From assembly GCF_958979055.1 (NCBI RefSeq), contig NC_084894.1, positions 3,973,001 through 4,037,000 on the forward strand: a DNA stretch of 64,000 nt, in the 5' to 3' direction. The notes beneath the pieces were generated by a model. The model was given only the letters and a program-made list of their open reading frames with translations, was not told the origin of the DNA and did no database searches. The translations under genes and the position numbers were made by a program. Position 1 is the stretch's first letter. Each line of letters opens with the position of its first letter. Origin of the DNA: Alnus glutinosa (lineage: Eukaryota; Streptophyta; Magnoliopsida; Fagales; Betulaceae). Shown one piece after another: positions 11,403-23,590 of the stretch.

Positions 11403-12900
11403 ACCATTAAAAAGTGTTATTTTTTGGCTACCAAAATCTAACAAAATTGTAACTTCGTTATTTTACCACCAAACCTATTATTTACATATAATTGTGTAAT
11501 TTATTCCACCTGTGCCTTGTCCCCCTGAGTATAATTATAGTTGGTTAATATCTTTTTGTTGTAAACTTCCCAAGTTTTAGTTCTGTCCAAGCAATCTACA
11601 ATAATGGAAGTGGGGTAGATACGGAATTCATTTCTTATGAAGCAAAGATAAGGGTCTGTTTGGTAAAGAGTTTTGAGAGGAGAAAAGAGAAAGGAAATTG
11701 ATTGATTTGATATAAAATAAAATGAAATTTTGAATTTTTTGTGAGAGAAAATTGAATATACATGTTGAATCATATATCAGTTGAATTCAATTTTGATAAA
11801 TACCATGCGTTGGGATTTTTTGTTTGGAAAATGTTTGGGGTATTATCTCTTTTGAGTTATTATTTAGTAGATTGTTATACGACTGCTATATGACTTGATG
11901 ACGTGATAGTTCAAAATAAAAAAAAAAAAAAATAATAATAATCAAAGGTTGATTTTTAGTCTATCATAATTACTAGTCCATAAGGAAGTAAAATAACAGT
12001 ACAGCAACGAGAATAAACTCAATACAAGTAGAAGATATTAAAAAAATAAATAAAGTCTTATTCCAAACATAAACTTCACAAAATGAAAGTAGTCAAACCA
12101 ACAACTCAAGAGACATAAATTCATTATCTATAGCCTTCCAATTTCACAAACATATGCCAAAAGCCCCGTCTCTTCACTCTCATTAGACGACATATAATAT
12201 CACAATCTTATCAAACAGCTGGAATGATAAAGAAAAAGCAGGTGAGAATTTTAGTAAAACACTTGTAAAAGTAAGAGAGAATCTGTCAGCTCTTAACAAT
12301 AATGGAGACTTTACTGTAGTCATAAGTAAAGTAACTATTTACCTTGTACAACAAGTTATCTTTACAAAAAGTAAAATAAGGATAGTGATTGGAGGGGACC
12401 ATCGACCGGCTCCCTTTAATATAAAGGGGAGAGGGAGCTGGTCAATGATCCCCCCAATCACTACTCGTAAAATAATTTTCTTTTTATCTTTCACAATATA
12501 AAAGGGTAAGCAACTTTTTTGTAGAGATTATTGAGATACTAAGGATAACTAACGTGAGAGATCTAGACCCACCTGTTCGGCCATCTAGTCGGATAGATAG
12601 GTTATGCATGGAACCTCTTACATTAGTTGCCCGCACCTAATTGCGGTGGATTTTTATTCTATAGTAGGAGTCTTTTTCTTGAGTTTTTTTTTTTTTTTTT
12701 TTTTTATGCGTTTCTTTTTAAATAAAAATATTTGAGACTTTTTTCACAAGAAAAGTAATTTAGTCATTTCACATAGGAATTTAAATAGGATATCAGATAT
12801 AGCGAATTAAAGTTTGATAGTTTATGAAAGAAAAATATAATTTTCCATAAAATAAAAATAAAAATAAAAAGAAAAAGAAAAAGAAAAAGATCAGTCTTGT
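11403..12900. other. Intergenic: CHLD 3' flank, MITE piece, hairpin, low-complexity tracts
   Basis: Contains the CHLD 3' flank, an arm (about 11860-11925) of the small MITE also found near 45190 and 49246, a hairpin at 12383-12463, a T23 run near 12686-12708 and an A/T tract near 12840-12890. No gene seen. Confidence 0.5.
12383..12463. repeat. Short foldback hairpin
   Basis: Arms of about 32 bp (12383-12415 and 12432-12463) are inverted complements with only a few mismatches; they start TAGTGATTGG and end CCAATCACTA, with a loop of about 16 bp. It is either a tiny MITE or a stem-loop able to form in RNA; no miRNA family is recognised. Confidence 0.75.
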
Positions 12901-13427
12901 TTGGGTGATTGACCAGCCGAATTCGAATTTTGAAACCCAAGCGCTCTCTCCCGCTGCCACTCGCTTTGGAGCTCACACACTCCCAAAATCTCTCTGTTTT
13001 TGAAATTCCTTTGTCACGCGCTTTTTCGCCTCACGGTCACACCCAGAGGTACCGAGGCGGTAATTCGGCTTGGGTTCAATGTTCAACACTTCTAGGGTTT
13101 CTTTACCATTTCTCTCTTCCCATAACCTTCCGTTTGGCTGCCGAGAAATATTCCCATTTTCCGTCGTTTGCTTTCCCGAGGAAGTAACCGAAAAAAAAAA
13201 TGAAAATTTTTCTTCTTTCTTTTTTGTTTCCCCTTTTACTCCAGTTTTCTCGGCAGCCAAACAGGGCTGTACGGTTCCTGATGTATGTGAGCTCTGGGGC
13301 CCAGAGAATTTGTTGGTTGCTACAAATTCTGAAATTCCTGTTTTTGCTCTATAATTATTTTACACGAAATCCAGTAATTTTTATCTTGCTTTATAAATTA
13401 ATGTATGCTTTTTTGTTTTCTTGGCAG

Positions 13428-16400
13428 ATGGAAGCTCTCTATTCGAAGCTCTACGATAAGTACACTAAACTCAAGGTGTCTCAGCTCTTCACTTTTCTTT
13501 CTATTCCTTTGGTACTGTGAAAATTAACTAACGTGACACTGTTTATTTGCTTAGTATCCATATATGTTATAATGCTATGTTTGGTCACTGAGAATTTTGT
13601 GAGGTTAGATTGTTTGGAGTCTTTTAATATTCTTTATTTTTGGTTCTTAAGAATATGGGAAACCAATTTAGTTGGCTATTGATTCTTTACCATATTTATG
13701 AACTAGACAGTGTAAAATATATAGTTCTTTTTTCTTCTTCTTTTTTTCTTACACATGCTTTTTCCCTTTTTCCTTTTTGTGCAGACAAAGAAATGGTCTG
13801 AATTGGATAAGCTAAGTAAAGATCAAGAAGAAAAATTTGTGAATTATATGAATGGTATGTATTTTCCGGTTTATACTGTGTATTGTCCCTATTTTTATGG
13901 TTTCTTTTGTGGCCACCTCAAGTCTACCGTCACGATTCTGCTGCAATATTTAAAAGCTGGGTGTTTAGAAATTTTCTGTTTTCCTGCTTTCTTTTTTTTT
14001 TTTTTTTTTGTATATCAACTGAACATCAGGGTACCTTTCTATTGGCTTGGGGATAAAGAACCCTATAAAGTATGGTTTTTTCTTTTTCACTTAAACTTAG
14101 AGAATCCTGTTAAGCTAATTGAAGCTAATAACATTTGTCATCAATTGGACTCTACTCAACTACTATTACAGTCACAATAGTTAAAGCTCAAGCTTTAAGC
14201 TTCTAATGAAGTAAACTGTTTCATCACAATTTCCTCACTTGTTGCAGCTGCAGAGGAGCTGATACAACACTTAAAAAATGAAAATGACCAATTGCGTGCT
14301 CAGATTGATGACTTGAGAAGTGAAGTGGCTTCAACCAGGCATGCATTCCTACTCATGTTAAATTTTTGCTTTGCTTAGTATAGTTTTTTGCCCCCTCTTT
14401 AAGTACCACTTATTGAACTTTTGGCGGAGTCTAAATATCGTGTAAAGTTGAAGAAACCTTGATATTTCTTTCATTGACATGTGGTGAATATGTATATACA
14501 AGCTGTACATGGTTCCAGCCCCTTGATTGTTGGGCTGCTATCAGAAGAAATATTTCAGCAACTAAATTATTAACAGAATCTAAATAATACATAATTCATA
14601 CATTTGAACTTAATTTCTCAATTGAGTTCCTACAAAAAAAAAAATTCTCAATTGAGTCAATTATATTTTTCCCTTGTTCAATTTCAGGTATGTTTAGCAT
14701 GTCTAATGATTACAGAATCTAAAATATATTTTACTTTCATTTTCAGGTCCACCAATGATGAACAATTTGCTGACTATCAAAAAAATTTAATGGAAGAGAG
14801 CCAGAAGAGTAAGACACATGAATTGGTTCAATTGGTGCTGCTTGTAACTCTTATACTGGCTTACTAGTTTGGTGTGCATAATGTTGTTTCATCTTAGACA
14901 ACCCTAGATGAGAACAATAGGAATTTCTTCCTTGCTTCTGTGGAAAACCAGCACGGGTGCTGTGCAGTGATGACTGGTTACTCATGCATTAAGATTATTT
15001 GCCTGGTTTTGAGAGCATTATAATCCCTGCAGTGATAATCAGCCAATTGTCTTGGAAGGACTGGAACATGATGTAAAAGTGGTTCTTCTAGTGGTTTAAG
15101 GGGACCTGATACCTGTACCAAGTTTGGTACAATAGAAATAAGTTTTTTTTTTGTGTGTGTGTGTGTGTGTGAGAAAGCAGGTTAAGTATGATAGATCAGA
15201 GAGGATTAGTAATATCGGTGTGTGTGCGTGTGCATGCGCGTTCGCGTTAGAAAGCGGGTTAAGTATAATAGATCATAGAGGATTGATTAGTAATATCGGT
15301 ATTATGATATTGATGCAGTCCGTTGTGTGTGTGTGTGTGTGTGAGTAGAAAACAGGTTAAGTATGATAGATCTGTGTGTGTGTGTGTGTGTGTTAGAAAG
15401 CAGGTTAAGTATGATAGATCATAGAGGATTAATAATATCGGTATTATGATAATGATGTGGTCTGTTGTGTGTGTGTGTGTGTGTGTGTGAGTAGAAAGCA
15501 GGTTAAGTATGATAGATCAGAGAGGATTTGTAATATCGGTATGATTATAATGATGCGGTCTGCTACACATAATATCGAGGGCAGCCTAGATGATCAACAT
15601 CTTTTGGTAAGAAGAAGAAAACAATGAACTTGTTGATTGGAACAACTGAAGAGTCAAAAGATGAATATATTTTTGTTTAAGAAAGCGAAGGTCGTTTTTA
15701 CATGTGGAAGTTTGGAGAGAACGCAACTTTAAAACTTCAAAGATTGTGAGAGGACGGAGATAGAGTTAAAAGCCATTGTGTTCAAAACTCTTTATGTTTG
15801 GATGGCTGCCTATAACTGTTCTCATTTTTCTCATTTCTTGAATTTTTTTATTTATGTTTTTTTTTCCTGCTTCTTGATTGGTGTTTCTCTTGCATACCTC
15901 CCGTGTACTTAGGTTGCGTCCCTTTGCGCCATTATTGATGGCATGGGTTGGAAGTGGCCAGTAGTTCTTTTGAAGGAACGGCAGGAGTTCATCAAAGCTA
16001 CATTGCCTGACCTCGTGCAATAGAGTGAATTGAGATTGGGTAAAGAGGGTGGAATAAGTTGCTTCCTCGGGAGTTAATCATAGCATGCCATACTATGATA
16101 CATTACTTATCTCTACGGGAGAGATTGAAAACTCAAAATAAGTTGCTTCCTCGGGATACTATCTAGGATGTTAGATGTCCCCTTTGCAATCAAGAGGATG
16201 AAAACCTCAATCATTTATTTTTCTCTTGCCCTTTCTCAATAGGATTTCGCATTTGCTTTGTAATAAGTGAAACTTGCCATGAGACCATATGAAGTGGGGG
16301 GATACGATGCAGTGAATGGTTACTAGCTTCAGTAACAAGTCCATGTTAAGTATGATCGCAAACTGATGTTTACAGCTCCAGTATATTCCATTTGGCAAGA

Positions 16401-18775
16401 AAGGAACACTAAGGTGTTCAATGGGAGGCCTAGAAGTGTTATTAGTGTCCTCTTTGATATTATATTCTGGATTACAATGGCAGTAGCCCCATGGTTGGCT
16501 TTAATCCTTCATAAGAAAATAGATAGTTGATAGGGTCTTGGGGCATATTGAAGGATGTACTGAAAGTTAGATGAACCCCTTCTATCTTCTGTTTCTCTCT
16601 TAAGCTCGGTAGGGCTTCCCCCTCCTCCTGTGGGAGGGGGTTGTTTTCAGAGATATGCCCTGGAGCTTCTGTATTGTTATTTGTTCAATGAATTCTTGCT
16701 TACCGGGAAAAAAGAAACTAGTAAATTTCAACCCATATGAATCTTCAATTGACTTTCGTAAATAAACGAAATTTTGTTGAAAACCTTAATTGTTGGTAAT
16801 TATGGTAATGTCTCTGTCATATGATTAATCAATTCATCTTTATTCTGTGACTGTCAATCAATTCCCTTTCATCATTAAGAGGATAAATTTATGGCAGATA
16901 AAGCTCTTGCTGAAGAATTAGAAAAGCTCCGAAAGCAACAACAGGAGGGAATTTTGGGTAGTATAAAGGATGGTGAAAATGTTAATGCACAACTGAATAT
17001 GCCTGGAGGTGCACAAGGTATGTCGGAAGTGTCCAATAGGTCATCCAGAATAATGACAAGAAAACGTAGCAGGCTTTCTGGCACTGTGAGTCAAGATGAT
17101 GCTATGCAAAGAGAAGCAGCAAAAAACTTGTCCAAGGAAACTGGGTACAGTAATGCTGCTGTAAATGTTCAGCAGGTATATCAGTTAATCCTGCATACTT
17201 TGAGCAGAAATTATTGATTTTACCTTTTTCTTTCTGACCACTTTTGTGTAACCATCCAGCCGGAATGCTGTAGAAGAACTATTGACGCATCAGGTTGGTG
17301 TTGGAAATGAATTCTGACATTTTACATGGCATTATGTTTTTGGTTTACCTCATGAATGATAGTATTTTTTAGGCGGTGCCCTGAAAGAAAGTGGCTCTGC
17401 TAACTGCTTCTTTCAAGCTTTTGTTGAGTACTTGGTGGGCATGAAACTATCAGCTGTTAATCAAACTCAAGGAATGTGCATCTCAGCCCTGCATCAATCA
17501 AGTGGTAATTCATCAATCTGGAATTATTCTTTTAATTCCTTGACTTTGGTGTATCCATATTTCTTTGGCTAAACTACAAATTGGTCCTGCAAGTTTGGTT
17601 TTGTTGCCAATTTGGTCTCTCAAGTTCTGATTTGGTCAATTTACTTCATACTTTTAGATCACATTCTAAAGACATAATCTGGTGTCCGAACTTTTTAGGC
17701 TTGAAAACTTAAACCGTTGAACTAGGATTTAGGCTTGTTTGCTATACTCCTGCCATGAGCTTTGCATAATAAGTTAATTTTTTACCATAATTGTCACAGT
17801 TAAAAAAATTGTTGCTTCTTACAGCCTAAGGTAATCCCTTTCCAATCTTATCTGGATCTCTGGGGGTTAAGACCCTATGCAGCATGGCTAGTTCTTAGAA
17901 GGGGAAAAAAGTATATGTACTTATACCTTGAAACTTGTCAGATACGTCATAAACATATCATTATTATGGAAAAAATGTTGTAAAGTATATTCTTTTGCTA
18001 TTGATCTTTGGGTTGAATGGATCTCCTTCCCCATACTCAAGGGAAGGAAGATGTCAGGTTTGACCCTATAAAGTACACGAGTCGTGTTATCCCAAAGGAC
18101 CAAAAAAAAAAAAAAAAAAAAGAACATATCCAATACTGCTTGGGCTCTCCTAGACACGTATTAGCCATGCCTCTCAAACATTAGGATGCAACCGTTTTCT
18201 TTATGGAAAAAAAATATATAATCTTTAGAAAACATCAAGGAAGTGTCTGACATAATTTTGACTAATGTTCAAATCAAGGATGTCTGCATGATAAAAATAA
18301 AACTAAAAAACTAAGGTTCAAATAAGAATTGTCACATCGGTATCGTACACCTACCCAATATATAGCTCAAAAAAGCTTGTTTAATTGTGTCTACTCAAGC
18401 CTCGAAAACCTCCCACAATTTAACTTTCTGCACACGTCGCTTCCTGGGCCATGTGTTTCAGTCTGTGTTTCTTAGGCAATTTTGGCTTAATTGGGATTCT
18501 TAGCAGAACTAAGTTTTGGCTTCAAGCATTTCATGGATTGGTTACTGCATTTTGAACACTACTTTCTGATCATTGTGACATCAGGGTACTCATTCAGTCT
18601 AACATGGGTAGATAAAGCAGCTGGAGAGGAAGCAGAACTGCTGTACCGTGTCTTATCATTGGGGACATTTGAGAGAGTAGCACCAGAATGGATGAGGGAA
18701 GTCATTATTTTCAGCACAAGCATGTGTCCAGTCTTCTTTGAAAGGGTATCCCGTGTTATCAAGCTGCACCACTAG
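13428..18775 (+). CDS. TTN9: TITAN9-like coiled-coil protein (DUF7806 family)
   Basis: Eight coding exons rebuilt by eye: 13428-13475, 13785-13854, 14248-14338, 14747-14808, 16898-17175, 17260-17293, 17373-17504, 18585-18775. They sum to 906 bp, 301 residues, one unbroken frame. The start MEALYSKLYDKYTKLK lies right after an acceptor, so a 5'UTR intron (donor perhaps near 13281) is likely. Residues about 17-120 are a heptad-rich coiled coil (NENDQLRAQIDDLRSEV, EELEKLRKQQQEG); then a basic patch (MTRKRSRLSG), a CCRR motif, and a conserved C-terminal domain (SGYSFSLTWVDKAAGEEAEL, APEWMREVIIFSTSMCP). The arrangement matches Arabidopsis TITAN9, needed for early seed development with unknown biochemistry; that match is from memory. 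The third intron uses a GC donor (AG|GCATGC). Intron 4 (14809-16897) holds a minisatellite and a LINE relic. A telo-box-like TAGGGTTT sits at about 13094 in the leader. Confidence 0.85.
15152..15580. repeat. GT-anchored minisatellite in intron 4 of the TITAN9-like gene
   Basis: About five diverged units, each a GT run followed by AGAAAGCAGGTTAAGTATGA, TAGATCA, AGAGGATTA and TAATATCGGTATTATGATAA-type sequence. GT runs begin near 15152, 15219 (interrupted), 15322, 15374 and 15465. Unit length varies from about 50 to 105 bp, as expected when expansion is seeded by GT tracts. Confidence 0.9.
16020..16715 (+). mobile_element. LINE 3' end relic in intron 4 of the TITAN9-like gene
   Basis: The plus strand encodes, with stops, DVRCPLCNQEDENLNHLFFS (zf-RVT domain after LINE reverse transcriptase) and then IWQERNTKVFNGRPRSV, both typical of plant L1 ORF2 C-termini. 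A 3'UTR-like stretch with a CCCCCTCCTCCTGTGGGAGG hairpin follows, ending in an A-rich tail near 16710. A short duplication (AAGTTGCTTCCTCGGGA) at about 16055 and 16140 shows local rearrangement. Confidence 0.75.
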
Positions 18776-19886
18776 TGGCCCTCTTCCCAAGCTCAGTTTA
18801 GATTGCTGTTTCTTACAATCTGAAATTCTGCAAGTCCTTGTAAATCAGCGGCTGTGGCAATGGACTTGATAGACTAATCTAACCATCTTTCTGCATTAGA
18901 CCAGGGAAGTAAGCACTTTGGTATAAACTGAAAGATCTTATATGTAAATCCTATGATTCATGGATATTATCAATTAGCGGTATGATTTTCTCAAAAACAA
19001 AATAAATAAATCTGAGAATGTATTCAATGTACAACTTGCTCACACAAGGATTGGTTTTTCTTTGTAACTTAAAGGTGGTGAATGATGTGCGAATGAGAAT
19101 TTGTATTGAAGTTGAAATATTATGGTTTGGTGAATTGGTGCAAGTCCTTTTCTTCGTTGGTTGGGAACCATCATAAGATAACAGTTGCTCATTATATTGG
19201 GGCAGGTGGGTTCAGTTGTACACCTCTGCAGTAAATTCAAAAATAATGAGAATAACAGAATGCTAATTAACCTATAATTTTTTTAACTGTTAATATTTAA
19301 TTTCAAGTTTTTCACAAGAAAGAGAGAGAACTGAATGAAATTTGGACCGTTCAAAAAACTAAAAAAGATCTTTAAAAAAGAAAGAAAGATATATCAGGAT
19401 ATATTAATTATAAAATTCAGCTGAAAATAATCGTGAAATTCACAGTAATAAGCTAACATAATATTATATGACTCGTATAAATAAACAGAGTTCTTTAAGT
19501 CACTTATCTAATTTGCATATAACATAATAATATACCATTAAATTTCGGCTCAAATAGAGCAAGCAAAAATATAATATAGATTTTTGTTAGGAAAATGTTT
19601 AGACTACTACAATTTTTATTATAATAATTCATTTACAAACTCATTCGGCAATCCACGTGAATTCTACTTGGGTGAAAAAATTTTGACAGATAAATTTAAT
19701 TATTTAATGATTATCGTGGTAATCATCACATAGATTATCATTTCAATTTATAAGGAATTAAAATAAAAACTGTAGTACCTTTTAACAAATTAAATTTGAA
19801 AAAGGGAAATAAAAGCCATACTTGCAAAACAGGAGCTGGTATGTGTCACGCATTGTGCGCATGTTAGCAAAGTACAGAGTTCAAAC
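18776..19886. other. Intergenic: 3' flank of TITAN9-like gene and upstream of the E2 gene
   Basis: The first 200 bp is probably the 3'UTR of the TITAN9-like gene (AAATAAATAAAT near 18999-19012). The remainder is AT-rich with no recognisable gene or repeat boundary. Confidence 0.45.
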
Positions 19887-19897
19887 TAGCCGTTGTG
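19887..19897 (-). promoter_or_regulatory. MSA-like mitosis-specific activator element upstream of the E2 gene
   Basis: The minus strand reads CACAACGGCTA, matching the MSA consensus YCYAACGGYYA at 10 of 11 positions. MSA sites bind three-repeat MYB proteins and drive G2/M transcription in plants. It lies 333 bp upstream of the E2 ATG. UBC19/UBC20-type genes are reported to be cell-cycle expressed, so the site fits, but one short match is not proof. Confidence 0.4.
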
Positions 19898-20229
19898 GAC
19901 GGAATAAACGCAATGCCGAATCTACCCCCGTCTCGCAACGTTCGGAAAATTTTTTTGAACCCCCACCAAATCCCCAAATCACGTCGTCTCGACTCTCCCA
20001 CACCTTTTTAAGCCTTGAAATGTTCAAGCACCCATACTCCAATACAACTTTTCCTGATCTCTCTCTCTCTCTCTCTCTCTCTAATCACATTTATTGGATT
20101 AAAGAAGAAGAGAAGAAGAAAACCCTTCTCATATTTCTTTCGTTTCCAATCTTGCAGTCTGCCTCTGCTTTGTTTTCTTTTGTTGGGTTTCTTGAATCTG
20201 TTTGTGTGTTGGGACCCAGAAAACGATCT

Positions 20230-21813
20230 ATGGCAACCATTAATGGGTACACTGAGACTGCTCAAGGCTACCAAGCCAATGGCAATAATACTCGGGTGAA
20301 TGCTGCGGCGTCACCGCCGAAACAGCCTCACCCTCCGGCAAAGAACGTTGATTCTCAGTCTGTTCTTAAAAGGTTGATGTGGGTTCTTCAAGATTTGGAT
20401 TTTTTTTATTTTTTTTTTATTTTTTGTGTGTTTTTTATTTGCTACTGTTTCTATGATGGTTGAAGATTGCTATGATAAGGTAGATGCGTTTTTATTGTTT
20501 TTCTGTTTTTCTTATGGGTCTTTGAGTTCTTGAATTGGGTTTTTGTTTCTGTGTTTGGATGGATGTGAAGTGAACTGCACAATCTATTTTATTGAAGGTG
20601 CCTTAGAAAGTTAGATGGGTTTTTTAGGGTTTGGGTTTTATTATTTTTATCTTTTTGTCATGGATCTTCAAGTTCTTCTTGAATTGGGGTATTGTTTCTT
20701 TGTGTATACCAATAACTGAGTTCATCCACACAATCTGTTTGTAAAAAGGTGTCCTAGAAAGCTAGATGGGTTTACTTAAATATTGGGTTTTTGTTTCTTT
20801 TTATTGTCTCTCTGTGAATATTGCTGTTCACTATTTGAATTGGTTCTTTTAGGATTTTGTCGGGTTCTAATCCTATTTCCTGTATTATTGCTTTTTTGAA
20901 ACAGGTTGCAGTCTGAGTTGATGGCCTTAATGGTAAGAACCATGCGATGCTCACATTTTTTCTTCCAGTCCTGGAATTTTCTGTTTGGATGCTGATAAAA
21001 TTTAGTGGGAACAAGAAAATAAAGATTTTAAAAACTTTAGAAGTCTTTGATTTCCCTCTTTTCTAAGCAGCCAAACCACTAATTATTCTGGTGATCTAGG
21101 GTTTTTTTGTTAAATTTTCTTTGTTTTGAATTATAGATGAGTGGGGAATCTGGCATATCTGCCTTCCCTGAGGAAGACAATATATTCTGCTGGAAAGGGA
21201 CTATTAATGGAAGCAAAGATACAGTGTTTGAAGGAACAGAATACAAACTATCCTTCTCGTTTCCAAATGACTACCCATTTAAGCCCCCAAAGGTCAAGTT
21301 CGAGACGGTCTGCTTCCATCCCAACGTGGACAACTATGGAAATATTTGCTTGGACATTCTTCAGGTACTGCTCTTTTTTCCATGCTTTTTCGCTGAATAT
21401 AATCTGAATATATGAGAAGTCTATATAATCTGAATATATGAGAGATCTATATCTGTAGGATAAATGGTCATCAGCTTATGATGTGAGAACCATCTTGTTA
21501 TCAATCCAAAGTCTGCTTGGAGGTAATTCTTTCTTCTTCTTTTAATGTGTTTTTAAGTAAAAAACCAGTTTTTATTTTTCGACTAATCTGACAATTTTTT
21601 TCCTTTGTGAAATTCAGAACCAAACGTTAGCTCACCTCTAAACTCCCAAGCAGCACAGCTCTGGACCAATCAAGAAGGTGATTATATATATATTTTCCTT
21701 TTGTCTTCTTTCTTTTTACTTGTTCATGGACGAGTGTCTGAAAATTGCTTCCTCTGTCTCTCGCAGAATATAGGAAGATGGTGGTGAAGTTGTACAAGCC
21801 TCCAACTGTTTAG
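20230..21813 (+). CDS. UBC19: E2 ubiquitin-conjugating enzyme, UBC19/UBC20 (UBE2C) type
   Basis: Six exons: 20230-20372, 20905-20932, 21137-21364, 21459-21522, 21618-21677, 21767-21813; 570 bp, 189 residues, unbroken. The protein has a flexible N-terminal extension of about 45 residues, the junction [17 protein letters not shown], then the UBC fold with [20 protein letters not shown] (HPN at 118-120) and the active-site cysteine in [20 protein letters not shown] (Cys128), and ends [15 protein letters not shown]. Family members work with the anaphase-promoting complex and accept ubiquitin as a thioester on that cysteine. The frame stays open upstream to 19822, but the ATG at 20230 gives the family N-terminus (MATINGY) and follows a (CT)n leader (about 20058-20082). 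UBC19 and UBC20 are near-identical paralogues in Arabidopsis; the neighbouring genes favour UBC19. An MSA-like site lies upstream. Confidence 0.93.
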
Positions 21814-22022
21814 TTTCATGTGTTTAGGAGTTTCTCAGTTGAAGTTTATAGAAGCCTCTCTCTTTCTTTCTCCTTTGGTCTTTCTTTTTGGAGAAGAGAG
21901 ACTGAATTGAGTTTTTTTTTTCTTTCTTTTTTTTATTTACTGTGGGTTTACATTCTTTAATCTTGTTGGAAACTCATGGTCCTTGATGATGAATGAATGC
22001 TACAATTGTTGTTTACAGTCCC

Positions 22023-22053
<31 letters not shown>

Positions 22054-22641
22054 GCCATGTCCCTTGTGTAGTTATGTTGTCTCTCCATTGCAACTATTTG
22101 GAAATTTTTGACAGACTCTGACCAATCTGTATTCCATCTAAAAAAGTCTTGTGTATTATTCTTCCAAGGAAATGTTCATCTTAAAAGAAATACAGCGCAT
22201 GGATTGCCCAACATCTTTGAATCGATCTAGATGTACCTACCATAAACCTGTAGACTTGATCTTGGTTGTTAATTACCATCCAGTATGGAAGAAAGGAATT
22301 TATCTTCTTTCTCTACCATAATTTCTCTCTGACAGATAACAGAATTTATACGGGATTCCCAAGGGATAAGAACAAAAGAGAATGGAAGATTAACTAAACC
22401 TGTCAAGTTAATCTAGTAGAATGGAAGATTTGTTTATGGTCCGTAGGTTAGGAGGAGGAAGGGGGGGTTCGAGCAATTTTCATCCGGATGAGAAATGGAA
22501 ACCTGATAAAGTTTTGGAAATCACGTGGGAACTAGAAGGGATGCATAAGACCCTAATAATCACATCGACACAACCCCATCAGCCATAGAAGGTGCAGAAA
22601 GGGGTAACAAATGGCCTCTACACTGGACTATGTGCATCAAT
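21814..22641. other. 3' flank of the E2 gene and spacer
   Basis: Probable 3'UTR to about 22020, then a CT/CA compound microsatellite at 22022-22053 and unannotated sequence. No reading frame supported. Confidence 0.45.
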
Positions 22642-23402
22642 TAGGGCTGAGCAAATCCTCGCAAAACCCACACCGCCTCGCAAAGCCTAAAACCCGCACC
22701 CATGGTGCGCCCCCCCCCCCGGGGAGATTTTGAAAAAAAAAAAAGGCAGAAAAAGGTGAAGCAAGCAGCCTGTAGCCCTTTCAAGTTTCAACTTTTCTTA
22801 CTTTCCTACTAACTTTTAACTTCTAACCTAACCCTAACTTTAACTTCTCTAACTCCCTAAGCGCCGCAACCCGCATCACTCCGCCACTCGCCTCACTAGG
22901 CATCGGCCCTCACGCCCTCACCTCCCCACACACACGGACACACCCGCAAGCCGCAACAGAGGAAGCGAAAGGCCCCTGCAGTCGGCAGTCATCACTTAAT
23001 CGCCTAATAGGTACATCTCCAGTGATCTTCCGTTTCAAATTTTAGTTTTTTTCCTCTCTTTTTTTCCCATGTTCGATGATGCCTGTATATATATACTTTA
23101 AGGTTATTTTTTGTTTTGATGAAACTCCATATTTACTATTTAGTAAAAGAGAAGCTTGTTTATCTGTGTTTGGATGTTGGAATGGGGTTCTGGTCTATCT
23201 GTGTTGGTGGTTGGATTTGGGGTTTTGGTCTTCCAAATGTATCTGCTACCTCAAGAAAGCTGATAGGAATTCCCCCAAAAACAAGCATAACCAGCGGGGA
23301 TCCCCGCCCATCCCCACCCGCCCCGTGCGGGTGCATGAGGTTTTTCGTAGGGTGCAGGGTCAAAAAATCCCCATCCCCGCCCCCCGCCCATGCTCAACCC
23401 TA
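22642..23402. mobile_element. Non-autonomous hAT-like DNA transposon
   Basis: The ends are terminal inverted repeats: TAGGGCTGAGCA at 22642-22653 and TGCTCAACCCTA at 23391-23402, eleven of twelve matching. Subterminal regions are full of CCCGCACC/GCGGGTGC words, a familiar hAT signature. Length is 761 bp with no transposase. An 8-bp target duplication could not be confirmed: the flanks share only ATCAA out of register. Confidence 0.7.
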
Positions 23403-23429
23403 ATCAACACACTTTGAAGATGTAATTAG

Positions 23430-23590
23430 TCAAAGTGAAGAAGAAAAACAACCCAAAGAAAACATAAATAAAACAATGCTTCCTTTCTCTCTAATTTGTT
23501 GCTGAAACAAAGCAAAAACCCTTGCTATTTTTAACAATAGGGTCGTAATTTAATTCACTCTCAACAGAAAAAAGTACAACCGCCAAAGGA
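23430..23590. repeat. Dispersed repeat, copy 1
   Basis: The segment beginning GAAGAAAAACAACCCAAAGA and running through GCTGAAACAAAGCAAAAA, GGGTCGTAATTTAATTC and AAAAAAGTACAACC recurs in the same order at about 32594-32766 inside an intron of the TAN1-like gene. The two copies differ by small indels. The repeat class is unknown. Confidence 0.75.

Noticed and set aside
15152..15580. CRISPR-like spaced repeats
   Set aside because: Units are GT microsatellite-anchored, irregular in length and intronic in a plant gene; this is a minisatellite.
19822..20463. 213-aa frame suggesting a longer E2 N-terminus
   Set aside because: It is in frame with the E2, but the extension is leader sequence with a CT repeat; the family start is the ATG at 20230, and the right end reads past the exon 1 donor.
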